Shown here: one piece after another, positions 40,951 to 52,115 of the stretch
Numbering within the stretch: position 1 is the stretch's first letter
How the letters are laid out: every line of letters begins with the position of its first letter
DNA from: Urophycis tenuis
Taxonomy: Eukaryota > Chordata > Actinopteri > Gadiformes > Phycidae
Direction: 5' to 3'
DNA length: 64,000 nucleotides
Assembly (NCBI GenBank): GCA_036785325.1
Contig: JAXIVH010000019.1
Span: forward strand, 484,840 to 548,839
Position numbers and translations under genes: made by a program
The notes under the pieces: model-generated
Databases searched by the model: none
Told to the model about the DNA's origin: nothing
Seen by the model: the letters and a program-made list of their open reading frames with translations, nothing else

Positions 40951-43262
40951 ACCCACAGAGCCAGGAACCAACTTGATTCTGTCTTCACGAGGCTTCACAA
41001 CTTGTCTTGTCTTCACAAGGTCCGGCAGTACCGCGCACCTTGTTACCTTGCTCTCTGTGTCTGACCATCACTTTGTTGCTTTCTTTCTCCACTTGAAGTC
41101 CCCCTCCTCTGTTCTGTTCCTCCTACCACCCACACTGTCACCACCCGCAGTAACCTGAAAACCCTCTCCCCCTCCACTCTCTCCTCTTCTGTTCTCTCAT
41201 CACTACCCCCCCAGAACAATTCTCACTACTCTCCACTGAGGAAGCCTCCTCTACCCTGCTCTCCTCCGTCTCCTCCTCTTTGGACTTCCTCTGTCACCTC
41301 TCATCCAGACCTGCGCAATCTTCTCTCCTCTCCTCCTTGGCTGTTGGAATCTCTGCGGGCTCAGAGAACAGAGCTACTGACAACTGAGAGGAAATGGAAG
41401 AAATCAGGGTGTGCTGATGATCTCTCCCACTACCTGCACCTCCTCTCAGACTTCACCTCCACAGTGTCAGCAGCCAAATCAATATTCTACTGGAATAAGA
41501 TCAACTCCTCTGTCTCCAACCCCAGAAAACTGTTTTCCATGTTCTCCTCTCTCCTCACCCCTCCCCCCCGCTTCCTCACTCACTGCTGACGATTTTTCCG
41601 ACTACTTTACCAAGAAGGCAGACCTGAGAGGACTGCAATTTCATCTGTGCTATATGCCTGCCATGTAGAACACTTGACAATAAAGATACTTGAATCTTGA
41701 ATCTTGAAGGTGACGGACATCAGCATCTCCCTTACCCCTGCTGCTTCCTTCCCTAGCCCCACCTCCACAGCTATTCTCCCTCCCCCAGCTCCTGCCTCTG
41801 CTAGACTTAACTGTGTTACCCCTCTCTCTTCCAAAGAGGTCATGAGACTGGTCACATCCAACCATGTGATCACCTGTCCTCTTGACCCCATCCCCTCCTC
41901 CAGGCCATCTTGAATGACATCCTACTGTTTATCACCACCCTCATTAACTCTTCCCTCACCTCAGTTCTCGTCCCTGCACCCTTCAAAACTGCCAGAGTCA
42001 AACCACTCCTCAAGAAGCCTACCCTCGACACTGCTGACATCCTGAACTACAGACTGGTATCTCTGCTACGATTCCTTTCTAAAACCCTGGAATGTGCAGT
42101 CTCTAACCAACTATCCTCCTACATCTCAGAAACCGACTTCCTGGATCCCCATCAGTCTGGCTTCAAGACTGCACACTGGCCCTGCTGACGGTGACCGAGT
42201 CCCTTCGTGTCGCCAAAGCCTCTTTACTCTCGTCGGTGCTTGTTCTGCTTGACCTGTCTGCGGCGTTCGACCCTGTGAACCACCAGACCTTCACCACCCT
42301 CACTGAAATCGGCATTAGGTATCAGGTCACATGGAATGACTCCCTGTCCAAACCCCGCTTGCTAAACACTGGTGTCCCTCAAGGCTCAGTACTAGGACCG
42401 CTTCTGTTCTCCCTATATACCAAATCTCTAGGCTCTGCAATCACATCACATGGCTTCTCCTATCACTGTTATGCAGACGACACTCGACCATTCCTTTCCT
42501 TCCCCTCCTCGGACACTGATTGCAACACGCATCTCAGAATTCTTGGCAGATATCAGCTCGTGGACAAATGTGCATCAACTCAAGCTCAATCTTGCAAAGA
42601 CTGAGCTTCTCTTCATACCGGGGAAAGACTGCCCTCACAGGGACCTACTGATCTCGGTCGAGGGCATCACAGTATCTGCCTCACCGACCGCAAGGAACCT
42701 GGGCATAATACTCGACAACCAACTGTCCTGCACTGAAAACATCACTGCAGTGACCCGATCCTGTTGATTTGCTCTCTACATCATCTGCAGGATCTGACCT
42801 GTCCTCACAAGGGAAGCGACACAGCTTCTGACCCAAGCACTTCGTCATCTCCTGCCTCGACTACTGCAACTCGCTCTTAGATGGACTCCCTGCAACCGCG
42901 ATTAAACCTTTGCAGCGGATCCAGAACGCTGCAGTATGCCTTGTGTTCAACTGACCCAAAGGCTCCCATGTAACCCCCCCTCTTCCATGACCTCCACTGG
43001 TTCTCTGGGGCTCACATCAAATTCAAGACGATGCTACTTGCCTACAAAGCCGCTGGAACTGCCCCTACCTACCTCCAAACGTTAGTGAAACACCACGCCC
43101 TTGTTCAAACACTCAACTACCTCAGCTGGTCGACTGGTACCTCCATCACTAAAAGGAGGAAAAGGTTGGATGGCGAAATCACAACTCTTCTCTGTTTTGG
43201 CACCGCAGTGGTGAAACGAGACCCCTGCCAGAAGGAAACAGTTGAGCCTTTCGCAACATAGG
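40951..43262 (+). pseudogene. degenerate L2-type LINE, 3' part (unit 2)
   Basis: Continues 35450-36044 after the L2 insertion. Counterpart of 12069-14313 plus 22613-22685, here without the gypsy. RT remnants lie at 41910-42770 (VKPLLKKPTLDTADILNYRL, LVLLDLSAAFDPVNHQ, GVPQGSVLGPLLFSLYTKSL, CYADDTR). The unit 2 copy keeps GVPQG where unit 1 has GVFQG. The short tail insertion is at 41627-41709. Confidence 0.85.
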
Positions 43263-43263
43263 T

Positions 43264-43353
43264 GTGGTTACAGTTGAGGCGGAAGAATAACAAGTCAAAG
43301 AATGTCTTGTGTCATTCTTTGTCGTCTTATTCTTTCACCTCAACTGCAACCAC
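43264..43353. repeat. 90-bp foldback upstream of gene B'
   Basis: Same inverted repeat as 22686-22775, about 200 bp before the B' ATG. Confidence 0.75.
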
Positions 43354-43551
43354 AGTTGAGTTGTAGGTGTGCGGCCAATATCACAAGTGATTTTGCAGTT
43401 CTCTGCTGGGTTTTGCATCATCCTAATGATAGTCACATGACTTCCAGAAGAGTGGCCACGGCACACAGGGGGGAGAGGGAGGGAGCGGGGACAGCTGGGT
43501 ATAAGACTGGCAGGTGGATCTACAGGTGGTACCTGAAGTCTAGCCGTCAGG

Positions 43552-44946
43552 ATGGTCTCCTCTTCTCTGCTCTCGTGTCTCCTGGTGGTCTCTCTCTCAG
43601 GGATTCTCGCTCACAGTAAGGAAACTCCACATTCATTCACACGTCTCTCATGCCCGTTGCTTCCAGCGTGACAACAGGTCATTTCCTGTCGATGAGAAAA
43701 ACCCACTTTTGAGTTCAATCAACTTGAATCAACGTATGCATTGAGCATTTTGAGATGGTTTGTCCTTAAGTGTATCATTTAATCTTATTTATATAATTTA
43801 TATAAATAAGATTAATATAATTTAATCTTATTTAGGTAAATCTAATTATTCTTTATTGTCTATAGTCAGTTTTTGTTATCGCACTCCTCTATCCCCTTGT
43901 ACAGCTGGTCAATGTGAATTTCTCCTAAGGGGGATTTATTAAGGAATATCTTATCTTATCTTATCTTATCTTAAGTGTTTTTGTCTTAAGTGCCTGAATA
44001 ATGATTGTGAAACAATGTTGAGGACTTGACAGTCTTAAGCACTGTTCTAAAGGAGCACCAGGTAACCGAGGAGAGCATTATGGTACTTTGTTTGGAAACC
44101 TCACTGAACAGTGAACATTGAGCCACACTTGGTCCACAACATGTCACTCTTCTGTGCTGCGTTTGGTCTTTAAAGAACTATCAACTGTGACCAGCTGCAA
44201 CAATCTGCTGTCCTTCGATCTGGAGGTGAAGTACAACAAACCCAACAGAAAGGATGAGGTGTACTGTGCCCAAGCTAACATCAGAGGATCTCTGTTTGGG
44301 GCCTTGACCAGACTTGCCAACTCTCACTCGGACTTCAAGTAAGTCATGTTTGTCTGTTTGTCTTTGTTTGACACTTAGAGTCAGTCCAAGTCTACAACCC
44401 TAACCCTAACCCTGAGATCAGACTTGACATATTATCTTTATAAAAATAAAGTAGTTTTGTTCAAACTTAAATTAAATTAAACCACACTGGTGTTTATTGG
44501 AGTGGTTGATCAGAGGCAAGAAGTGAAGCCTTTGTGACAACAGCTGACACAAAGGAGCCTGACTCTACCCTGACGTGGAAGTGAAAGTGCCTCATGAATG
44601 CAGTCCCTTTCTTGTAGCCCCATCTGTCCTGTGGTCCACTAAGTGTGTTTCCTTGCAGTTTCACCTTCACAGACAACATAGACTACGGAGCATACCTGGA
44701 GAGCGTGAATGGTTTGTCTGGGAACAACCAAGATCACACCTACTGGGAGCTGCTGGTTCAGCTAGCGAACAAGACCATTATCAGGTCTAATGTTGGTAGG
44801 TGTGTGCGTTTATCTATGATGTATGATTTGTCATCTTCATACGAAACATACAGTTGTGAATGTTTGTGTGTGTTGCAGGGATCAGCTGCTGCATTCCTCA
44901 AGCCGAGGAGGTGGTGATCTTGAACTATACCACCTACATCGTCTAG
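43552..44946 (+). CDS. gene B': duplicate of gene B
   Basis: Exons 43552-43615, 44176-44338, 44659-44795 and 44879-44946, all with the same GT-AG sites and phases as gene B; 143 aa. It differs from B at few codons: FTFTDN for FTFSDN in exon 3, and TTYIV for TTYTV at the C-terminus. Signal peptide, cysteines and all three sequons are kept. TATAAG lies 52 nt upstream. Both copies look equally intact, so neither is obviously the pseudogene. Intron 1 carries the same AT palindrome and retroposon tail. Convergent with C'. Confidence 0.85.
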
Positions 44947-45809
44947 ACAGAGATCACTTCACCTGATCAATCTCTCTGGGAGAGTAACCTTATTCACCTG
45001 ACGGCCATCTTGGTTCTAAACACTCACAGAGTTTTCGCTCGTGTTTTGAAACAAGATGGCAGCTTGGGGAGAAAGGCCCGGAGTGTCCCACTGTCCCCGT
45101 GGCCCGGGACAGTTCACCTCTCAATGTTTCCATTGTTTTGTCCTTCTTTTTCGCTGATTGTTTTACCCTGGCATATTCTCCATTTCCCTCTGTTTATTCA
45201 GTAAGTTAGTGGTAGTTAGCAGGTGAGCTTTGGCTTATTCGATTTTTTCACCATTTTGGGATTAAAGACTTCTTCTGTTTGAACATCAACTTGCCTCTTA
45301 GTCTGCATCCTAATTCTGAACAGATATTAAATTAAATACAAATAAATAAAAAAATATATTGAAAAAGGAATATAAACATATCAAATGCAATTCACAGCAC
45401 CTGATATATGAACTGAGAGATACTTATTAGAAGATAAAGTATTATTTATATAATAAATACCATGTATAAAGCAAACTATTACTCATTTATGTAATACAAA
45501 TAGTACACAAGTATTGACCTGCTGTGTTATACTGTATTACCACACCTCACAATAGATGACTCTATGGAGCAACGCAGCAGAAGGCTTTTCTAAACTGCAA
45601 TTGTGTGGAGGAAGGTATTCAGCTATTTAATAATCATATTTCTCAGGTGATATAATGCTGTTTTTGTAATATTTCTGAGGTGTGTCTAAAAGCACACCTA
45701 GATGTAAGGGATTAAAGGTCAGTGCATCTGGGTTCTCTGTGGGCCTTTGATTTGATTATTAATACCTGTTTTATTTTTCATTCTCAAAAGGATGTTTTGT
45801 TCTATCCAC
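44947..45809. other. intergenic between B' and C', nothing recognised
   Basis: Includes 45175-45328, absent from unit 1, flanked by TGGCATA and CAGATATTAAATTAAATAC. It has GGGATTAAAGACTTCTTCTG, which could be a polyadenylation region. No gene could be supported. Confidence 0.45.
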
Positions 45810-46005
45810 ATATTAATATGATTAATGATGATGTTGATATGATCGATGCAGTTCACCAGTTTATCAACAGGGCTGTATAACTGTGTATCATCTGCAGCTA
45901 TGGAACTAGCTGTAATCCCAGTATCATCATATAAAGGCTAAACAGGGTACCACAGGGCTCAAGATGGAGCCCTGTGGTACCCCGCATGTTGTTACATCTT
46001 ACTTA
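45810..46005 (-). pseudogene. L2-type RT fragment between B' and C' (unit 2)
   Basis: Counterpart of 25080-25275. The SPALF-coding bases are changed: the minus strand now repeats the GTACCACAGGG block in inverted form, so the RT reading is lost after GSILSP-like codons. Confidence 0.65.
45945..45982. repeat. perfect hairpin unique to unit 2
   Basis: GGGTACCACAGGGCTC, loop AAGATG, GAGCCCTGTGGTACCC: 16-bp perfect arms. Unit 1 reads GGGCCGGGCTC at the left arm (25220-25230), so only the inner 6-7 bp pair there. Confidence 0.95.
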
Positions 46006-46353
46006 CTTATTCATAGCTGATGTGTTTATCTGTGTAGTTTGTTGACCTCTGGACATAACTGTTTTATTCATGAGCACATTAACATTTCAGGTGCTTCCCT
46101 GCAGTTTGTTACGATGGTGATTAGTCACCATCCTATTTCCTGCTGAACTGCAAAGGCAGAAAAAAACATAATGCAGTAAAGACAATCATGATCTTTTTTA
46201 ATCCAATCTAAGGAAAGAAGATTTGTGCCAGAATGCCAGTTGTCTTGATAATAGGCATCAACATTGTATCAACTGATTATTGATTATCCTGGTTCCAGAG
46301 TCCTATTTTCAGCATGGAATGGGCTGCTTGTGATCCAAAGAAGTGATCTCTGT

Positions 46354-47746
46354 CTACCACTTGCTATAATTCAGGATAACCATCTCATTTACTTGAGGAA
46401 TGTAGCAGCTGATCCCTGCAATACACACAAACATTCACAACTGTATGTTTCATATGGAGATGACAAATCATACATCGTAGATAAATGCGCACACCTACCA
46501 ACATTAGAGCTGATAATGGTCTTGTTCGCTAGCTGCACCATCAGCTCCCAGTAAGTGTGGTCTTGTTTGTTCCCAAACAAACCATTCACGCTCTCCAGAT
46601 ACGCTCCATAGTCTATGTTCTCTGAGACGGTGAAGCTGCAAGGAAACACACTTAGTGGACGACATAGGAAAGAAGGGGACTGCATTCATGAGACACTTTC
46701 AGATCCAGGTCAGGGTAGAGTCAGGCTCCTTCATGTCAGCTGTCGTCTCAAAGGCTTGCTGTGAACGTGACACCAAGCTTCCCTTCTTTCCTCTGAACAT
46801 CACACACCAGTGAAACAAAAGCACCTGTGTTTTTACATTTGATTTGAGTTAAAACTAAACGACCTGTCCGTTGATGTGATCGTAAGAAGACTAAAGGAGA
46901 CATGTGGTGGCTACTCTGGTCTCCTCAGGAGCTCCGTCCTGCATTCCGCTGCAGACTTCAGAGTGACACTCCGAACACAAACAAAACAACAAACATGTCT
47001 TACGTAAAGTCTGAGTGGGTGGACTTGGCCAGCCTGGTCATGGCCCCCAGCAGAGTGCCTCCCGGGGCGTTGTGTAGCAGGTACAGCTTCTTGTTGCTGT
47101 CGTGTTGGTTGTCTGTCACCACCAGGTGGAAGGGCACCTGGCCTACATCTGGTGACAGGTGAGACTTCTATGAAGACCAAACTTACAACACAACAGTCCC
47201 ACATTGTGGACAAAGAGTGGCTACTTTGTTTGGTCTTCACTGAGGTTTCCAAGGAAACAACCCATAATACTATATCAAAGTCAAAGTCAACTTTATCGTC
47301 AATCCTACCATACAATTAGTGCAAGTAATTATACAGAGGATCGAAATTACATTTCTCCAAACTCCAAATGTGCAATAATTATAACGGACAACATATAACA
47401 TCAAACATAACAAATGACAAAATAGTGCAAAATATACACCCAGACAGTGGGCGTGTACATATAGGAAGTAGGGAAGGTGCAATATGGCAATATTACTATA
47501 TTAGTGATATTAGTAACTATACTATATTATAATTCAAAACATGGAGACTTAAGGACTCGACTAAAATGCTAAATGCATACGTTGATTCAAATTGATTGAA
47601 CTCGCCAACAGCAAACGCAAATGACCTGTTGTCACGCTAGAAGCATGTGAGAGACGTGTGAATGAGTGTGGAGTTTCCTTACTGTGAGTGAGGATCCCTG
47701 AGAGAGAGACCACCAGGAGACACGAGAGCAGAGCTGAGGAGACCAT
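46354..47746 (-). CDS. gene C': duplicate of gene C
   Basis: Exons 47746-47683, 47148-47004, 46635-46499 and 46415-46354, with the same splice sites, phases and 135-aa product as gene C. No coding disruption seen. The retroposon tail in intron 1 is at 47275-47440. The intron lacks the extra duplicated tract of unit 1. The coding exons look nearly unchanged from gene C, in contrast with the insertions in surrounding DNA, but time since duplication may be too short to infer selection. Confidence 0.85.
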
Positions 47747-47863
47747 CCTGACGAACTGGACTAAGACCCGGTGTGCCTGGTTGCTACACAGTGTGAGCCC
47801 CCCCGCGGTCTGCGTCAGACCCAACGCTGGCCGGGAAGTCATGTGACCATCAGCAGCACACAC

Positions 47864-48806
47864 CAGGCTTCAAGGTCAGACACGGTACTTAAACATGATA
47901 ACAATATTTACAATAGGATTATAATAAGATTATGATATGCCACCTGGTACACCAGGGACCTTCAATAAGGTTAGTTAGGGGGGCAGTTTACAGCTCCACA
48001 ACATGTTGGGCCACAATTAAAACCCCAAAACAACAACGCTATTATTATTGTTATTCAAAAAGAATGAATAATAACCTTAGTTACATGTTTTTCAAGTTTA
48101 CTCAATCGCCCAGTCAAATCAATTTGTTTAATGATTTATCAGTCAGTACATTTAGATATTTGGCCAACAGTATCTGGCCTGTTCTAACTAGTGTCCCCCA
48201 TGTCCTGCCTCAGGGCTCAGGGGCCCTCACCTCATCTCAGTCCTGTCAGCGGCCACTGGGCCCCGGCCTCCTGCTCCGCCCTGCAAAACGCCCCCACATG
48301 GTGTCCACATTGTGACAGCCTTCTCCAGGCTCTTGTGAAAAGCTCACGTCTCAAGAGACTCTGGTTCTCAGGCGCCTCCCTCACTTGTCTTGCCTTGTCT
48401 TTGCCCCATTCTGCCATGATGACTTCCTCCCCGAATTTGAAAGTGTTGTAAAGTACAATGAAGTGTTGTCAATGCTGACGCTGCAGCCCTCTTCAGTGTT
48501 CTGGCTGTGGTCATTGACTTGGATGCTCCAGGGTCCTATGTCTGCAGCACCACGCCCAAACCCTTCCTGCGCATGATTGACATGATTCAGGTTATTGTAA
48601 GCAACTGTGTCCAGCAAATTACTCTTCAAAAGAGGAAGTTCAGGGGATTAGTTTGATGCCTCAATGACCCTTGACCTCTGTGTGCCACTCCATGACCCTG
48701 CCTCACCAACAGATTACTGATGTTGTACTGCCATGTTTCCATTGCAGAAAAATCAAAACACTTAATGGTTTCAAACTTGCAAGGGGAGGGAGGGTGTGCG
48801 CGCCCA
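47864..48806. other. intergenic 5' of gene C' (unit 2)
   Basis: Counterpart of 27236-28178; no gene recognised. A (CA)n run follows at 48807-48837. Confidence 0.45.
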
Positions 48807-48837
<31 letters not shown>

Positions 48838-48839
<2 letters not shown>

Positions 48840-49315
48840 TGGCAACCCGGGCCGTACACAGAGGCCCTGGCGGCCCAGGGGACAGGTCAGGCAGGGAGTT
48901 TACCACCTTTTTCCCCCAGAGGGCGCTGGGGATCGCTTTAGAGGGGCACCACTTAGGATAATGGGAAACACCTGCGTAGGAGGAAGGTGATCAACTGCAG
49001 GTGAGTATAAAAGTAGAAAAAGAAGTTATGTCTGGAGTCTCCAATGGCGTTGCAGTGAGAGGCGACAGTCCGGACCAGGTCTCACAGGTCGGGGACGACC
49101 CATTCCCCAAGCATCCGGACTAAGGGGACGAGAGCGGACGGGAGTACCTACCGAGGCTCAGGGAGCCCGAACTTTATTTTATAGTTCTACTACGGGACAA
49201 TAGTCAGCCCGTATTTTGTGTTGGACCAAATAAATGCGCCTTGGTGCGGCTTTTTCGGCAGCAGAGACTTGTGGTGATTTGGGGGACGGGGACGCTTCGG
49301 TGCCGGGGTACCACA
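48838..49315 (+). repeat. 5' LTR of the Gmr1-like element
   Basis: 478 bp, TGTGGCAACC to GGGTACCACA. A TATA-like TATAAAAG lies near 49006 and AATAAATG near 49228. TGGTGGAGAACGCAGGC, 2 nt after the LTR (49318), is a primer-binding-site candidate. Confidence 0.8.
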
Positions 49316-49399
49316 TATGGTGGAGAACGCAGGCTATCCAACCGGCTACTGAGTTCATTTTTTACTTTTTTTTTTTTCCTGGTGGAACACCCGACCCCG

Positions 49400-50230
49400 A
49401 ATGCAGGATCCCGACGGAGCCGCAATCGCGGCTGCCGCACTGAGGGACACTGTCGAGGAACGTGCCCTCCTCCGACAAGCGGTCCTATGGCTCGAAATGC
49501 GCACAGCGCCTGCCTCAACGATCTCGGCGCCCACCAGCCGCCTCACCAAACTAGGTCCAGAGGATGACGTGGAGGCATACCTCGAGATATTCGAGAGGAC
49601 GGCCCGGGGAGAGGGCTGGCCAGAGGAACAGTGGCCCACATTCTGGCCCCCTTCCTCACGGGACCCGCCCAGCAGGCGGGTCAGGATTCACCACCAGAAC
49701 AGGCAAGTCGGTACTCCACTCTAAAGCAGGCAGTCCTGGCGTACTATGGACACAGTCTTGCTGCCCGGGCCCAGCGGTTCCACGACTGGCGGTTCGATCC
49801 CAGGGGCGCTGTGAGGTCCCAGATTGCCCAGCAGGGGCGGCTTATTAGGAGGTGGCTTACCGGCGACGACGGCCCCAGCGTTCTGGATCGGGTTCTACTG
49901 GACAACACCATCCGCCAGCTTTCCCGGACGCCCAGAGAACCCTCGCCTTCAACCACCCGAACACGGTGGATGAACTGATTCGCCAGCTGGGGAACTGGCA
50001 GGTAGCCCAACAGCTTAGCGGCGCCGCCCGGACACCGGCCCGGCCTGTCGAGACCTGGAGGGACAAACGGGGAACGGAGCCACCTTGACGGGTAGCCCCG
50101 CCGAGAACCCAGACACACCCAACGGAAGTGAGAGAGGAAGGGCGGTGTTTTAGCTTTGGCCAGACAGGCCACCTTGCTCGCCAGTGCCCGGAGAACAGGG
50201 GCGTTTCTATGCCCTCGGCCTTCGCTGGTG
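49400..50230 (+). pseudogene. gag of the Gmr1-like element
   Basis: Frames 49401-49724, 49631-49978 and 49980-50230 together cover a gag-like protein: ALRDTVEERALLRQAVLWLE, LGPEDDVEAYLEIFERTARG, LKQAVLAYYGHSLAARAQ and DWRFDPRGAVRSQIAQQGRL. At least two frameshifts and a TGA break it. The zinc knuckle reads CFSFGQTGHLARQC, so the second Cys of C-x2-C is Phe. No intact Gag is encoded. Confidence 0.8.
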
Positions 50231-50560
50231 AAGGCCGACCCGGACCATGCCTCCTCACCACCTGTTGGGCGCATCAGGAGGCCGGAGGCCCCACCATCCT
50301 GGCTCGGGTGGGCGACCAGGACCCTCAGGCTCTCATTGACACGGGGAGTGTCGTCACCCTCCTACAGCCTGACCTAGCCGTCGGCAGGCCGGGGCAGCCC
50401 ATTGAGGTGGCCTGCATACATGGGGACACCCGCACGTATGCCACGTGCCAGGTGGTGGTACGGACCCCCTGACGGGCCTTCACAGTAAGGGCAGGGATCG
50501 TACCCAACCTTCCTGTGCTGCTACTGATCGGGAGAGACTGCCCCATCTTCAACCGGCTAT
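50231..50560 (+). pseudogene. protease of the Gmr1-like element
   Basis: DPQALIDTGSVVTLLQPDLA (DTG active site) lies directly after the zinc knuckle, then a stop at 50470. VPNLPVLLLIGRDCPIF continues the domain beyond it. It is followed by a Pro/Arg-rich spacer to about 50850. Confidence 0.75.
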
Positions 50561-51059
50561 GGAACGCTGAACCAGGTTCCAGGCCGCCACGACCCCAGCC
50601 GAGGCGACGCGGCCGACCCGTTCTGCACGTCTACGGATCTTGGGCGGCCCGCTCCTCCCCAGCTGAGACGTCGGGAGAGAGAGACGGCAGCAGGAGAGAC
50701 GATCCCACACCACCAGGCACCCCAGCCTGCCCGATCGACGGGGCTCCTCGGCCGGACCGATCAGGAATCCCGGACACCATGACGGCGACCGAGAAGTCCG
50801 CCGTTCTAGGAGAGACGGAGAGTTCCCCCCTTACGGAGCTCTCTGACTTTCCCGGACAGTTTGCCACCGCCCAACTACAGGACTACATCCTGAAACACGC
50901 CTGGAGTCACGTCCTCTCCCACGACGGCCAGGCCAGGGACTCAGTGAGTACCCTACCTCACCCACAATGGCACCAGGTCGGGCCTACTATACCGGGTAAT
51001 AGAGAGGGAGGGAGCAGTTACAGAGCAACTGGTAGTACCTCGGCCGTATGTCAGTAAGG

Positions 51060-52115
51060 TCCTCTTCATGGCACACACACACGTCTTAGGGGCCCACCTA
51101 GGCATGGACAAAACTAGGGATAGGATCCTAGACCAGTTCTACTGGCCAGGGATAAAGAAAGACGTTACCGAGTATTGTCAGGCGTGCCCGGAGTGCTAGC
51201 GCACGGCCCCGAGACCCTCAACCCGAAGTCCGTTGATCCCGATGCCCATTATAGAGGTACCATTCGACCGGCTGGCTCTAGACATTGTGGGGCATCTCCC
51301 TAAGACCAGCCGGGGTCACCGGTACATCCTGGTCATGGTAGACTATGCAACCCGCTACCCTGAAGCCCTGCCCCTCCGCGCCGCCACCGCTAAGGCAGTA
51401 GCCCGGGAGCTAATGCTGCTTTTTAGTCGGGTGGGGATAGCCGAGGAGATTTTAACGGACCAGGGGTCATATTTCATGTCATGCGTTTTAAAGGAACTGC
51501 TTAGTCTCCTGCAGGTGAAGCAACTGAGGACGTCGGTGTATCACCCCCAGACGGACGGGCTCGTTGAGAGGTTCAACAAAACCCTAAAGCAGATGCTGAA
51601 GAAGGCCATGAAGGTTGATGGGAAGAACTGGGACCAGCTCCTCCCCCACGTCCTCTTCGCGGTTCGCGAGGTACCCCAGGCCTCCACCGGGTTCTCCTCT
51701 TTTGAACTGTTATATGGACGACGGCCAAGGGGACTACTGGACCTAGCAAAAGATGCTTGGGAGAGCCAACCCTCCCCACATCGTACCCTGGTGGACCACG
51801 TCGAACAGGTACGGGAGAGAATGGCTCAGGTCTGACCCATAGTCCGGGAACACCTACGCAACACACAGCAGGCCCAGGCCTGGACCTACAACCGGGGGGC
51901 ACAGCTGCGCCTCTTCCAGCCGAGTGAGTTGGTCCTGGTCCTCATTCCTACAGCCGAATGCAAGTTTCTGGCCAAGTGGCAGGTACCATACGAGGTGGTT
52001 GACCGTGGTGGGGAGGTGAACTACCGGGTGCGGCAGATGGGGAGGCATAAACCCACGAAGGTGTACCACGTTAACCTCCTAAAACCGTGGAGGGTCAGGA
52101 CAACCCCACCAAGTC
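51060..52115 (+). pseudogene. integrase of the Gmr1-like element, located before RT
   Basis: H2C2 finger near 51070-51190 (AHTHVLGAHLGMDKTR ... YCQACPEC), ending at an in-frame TAG. Core 51233-51835: LALDIVGHLPK with the first Asp, ILTDQGSYF with the second, and TDGLVERFNKTL with the Glu. It stops at TGA 51833. After it, 51840-52110 reads a C-terminal GPY/F-like module: CKFLAKWQVPYEVVDRGGEV and KVYHVNLLKPW. The frame then passes straight into an RT N-terminus, which fixes the order IN before RT. Two stops make it non-functional. Confidence 0.85.

Larger units (their letters stand above)
29151..49776 (+). repeat. tandem segmental duplication, unit 2 (20.6 kb)
   Basis: Direct repeat of unit 1. 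It starts GTAAGACACAACAAAAGACC as at 5152 and ends GGGCCCAGCG at 49776, after which the Gmr1-like element continues uninterrupted. Unit-specific differences are a 39-bp minisatellite expansion (29607-30866), a full-length L2 insertion (36045-40950), a 150-bp stretch at 45175-45328 and the hairpin at 45945-45982. Confidence 0.9.
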
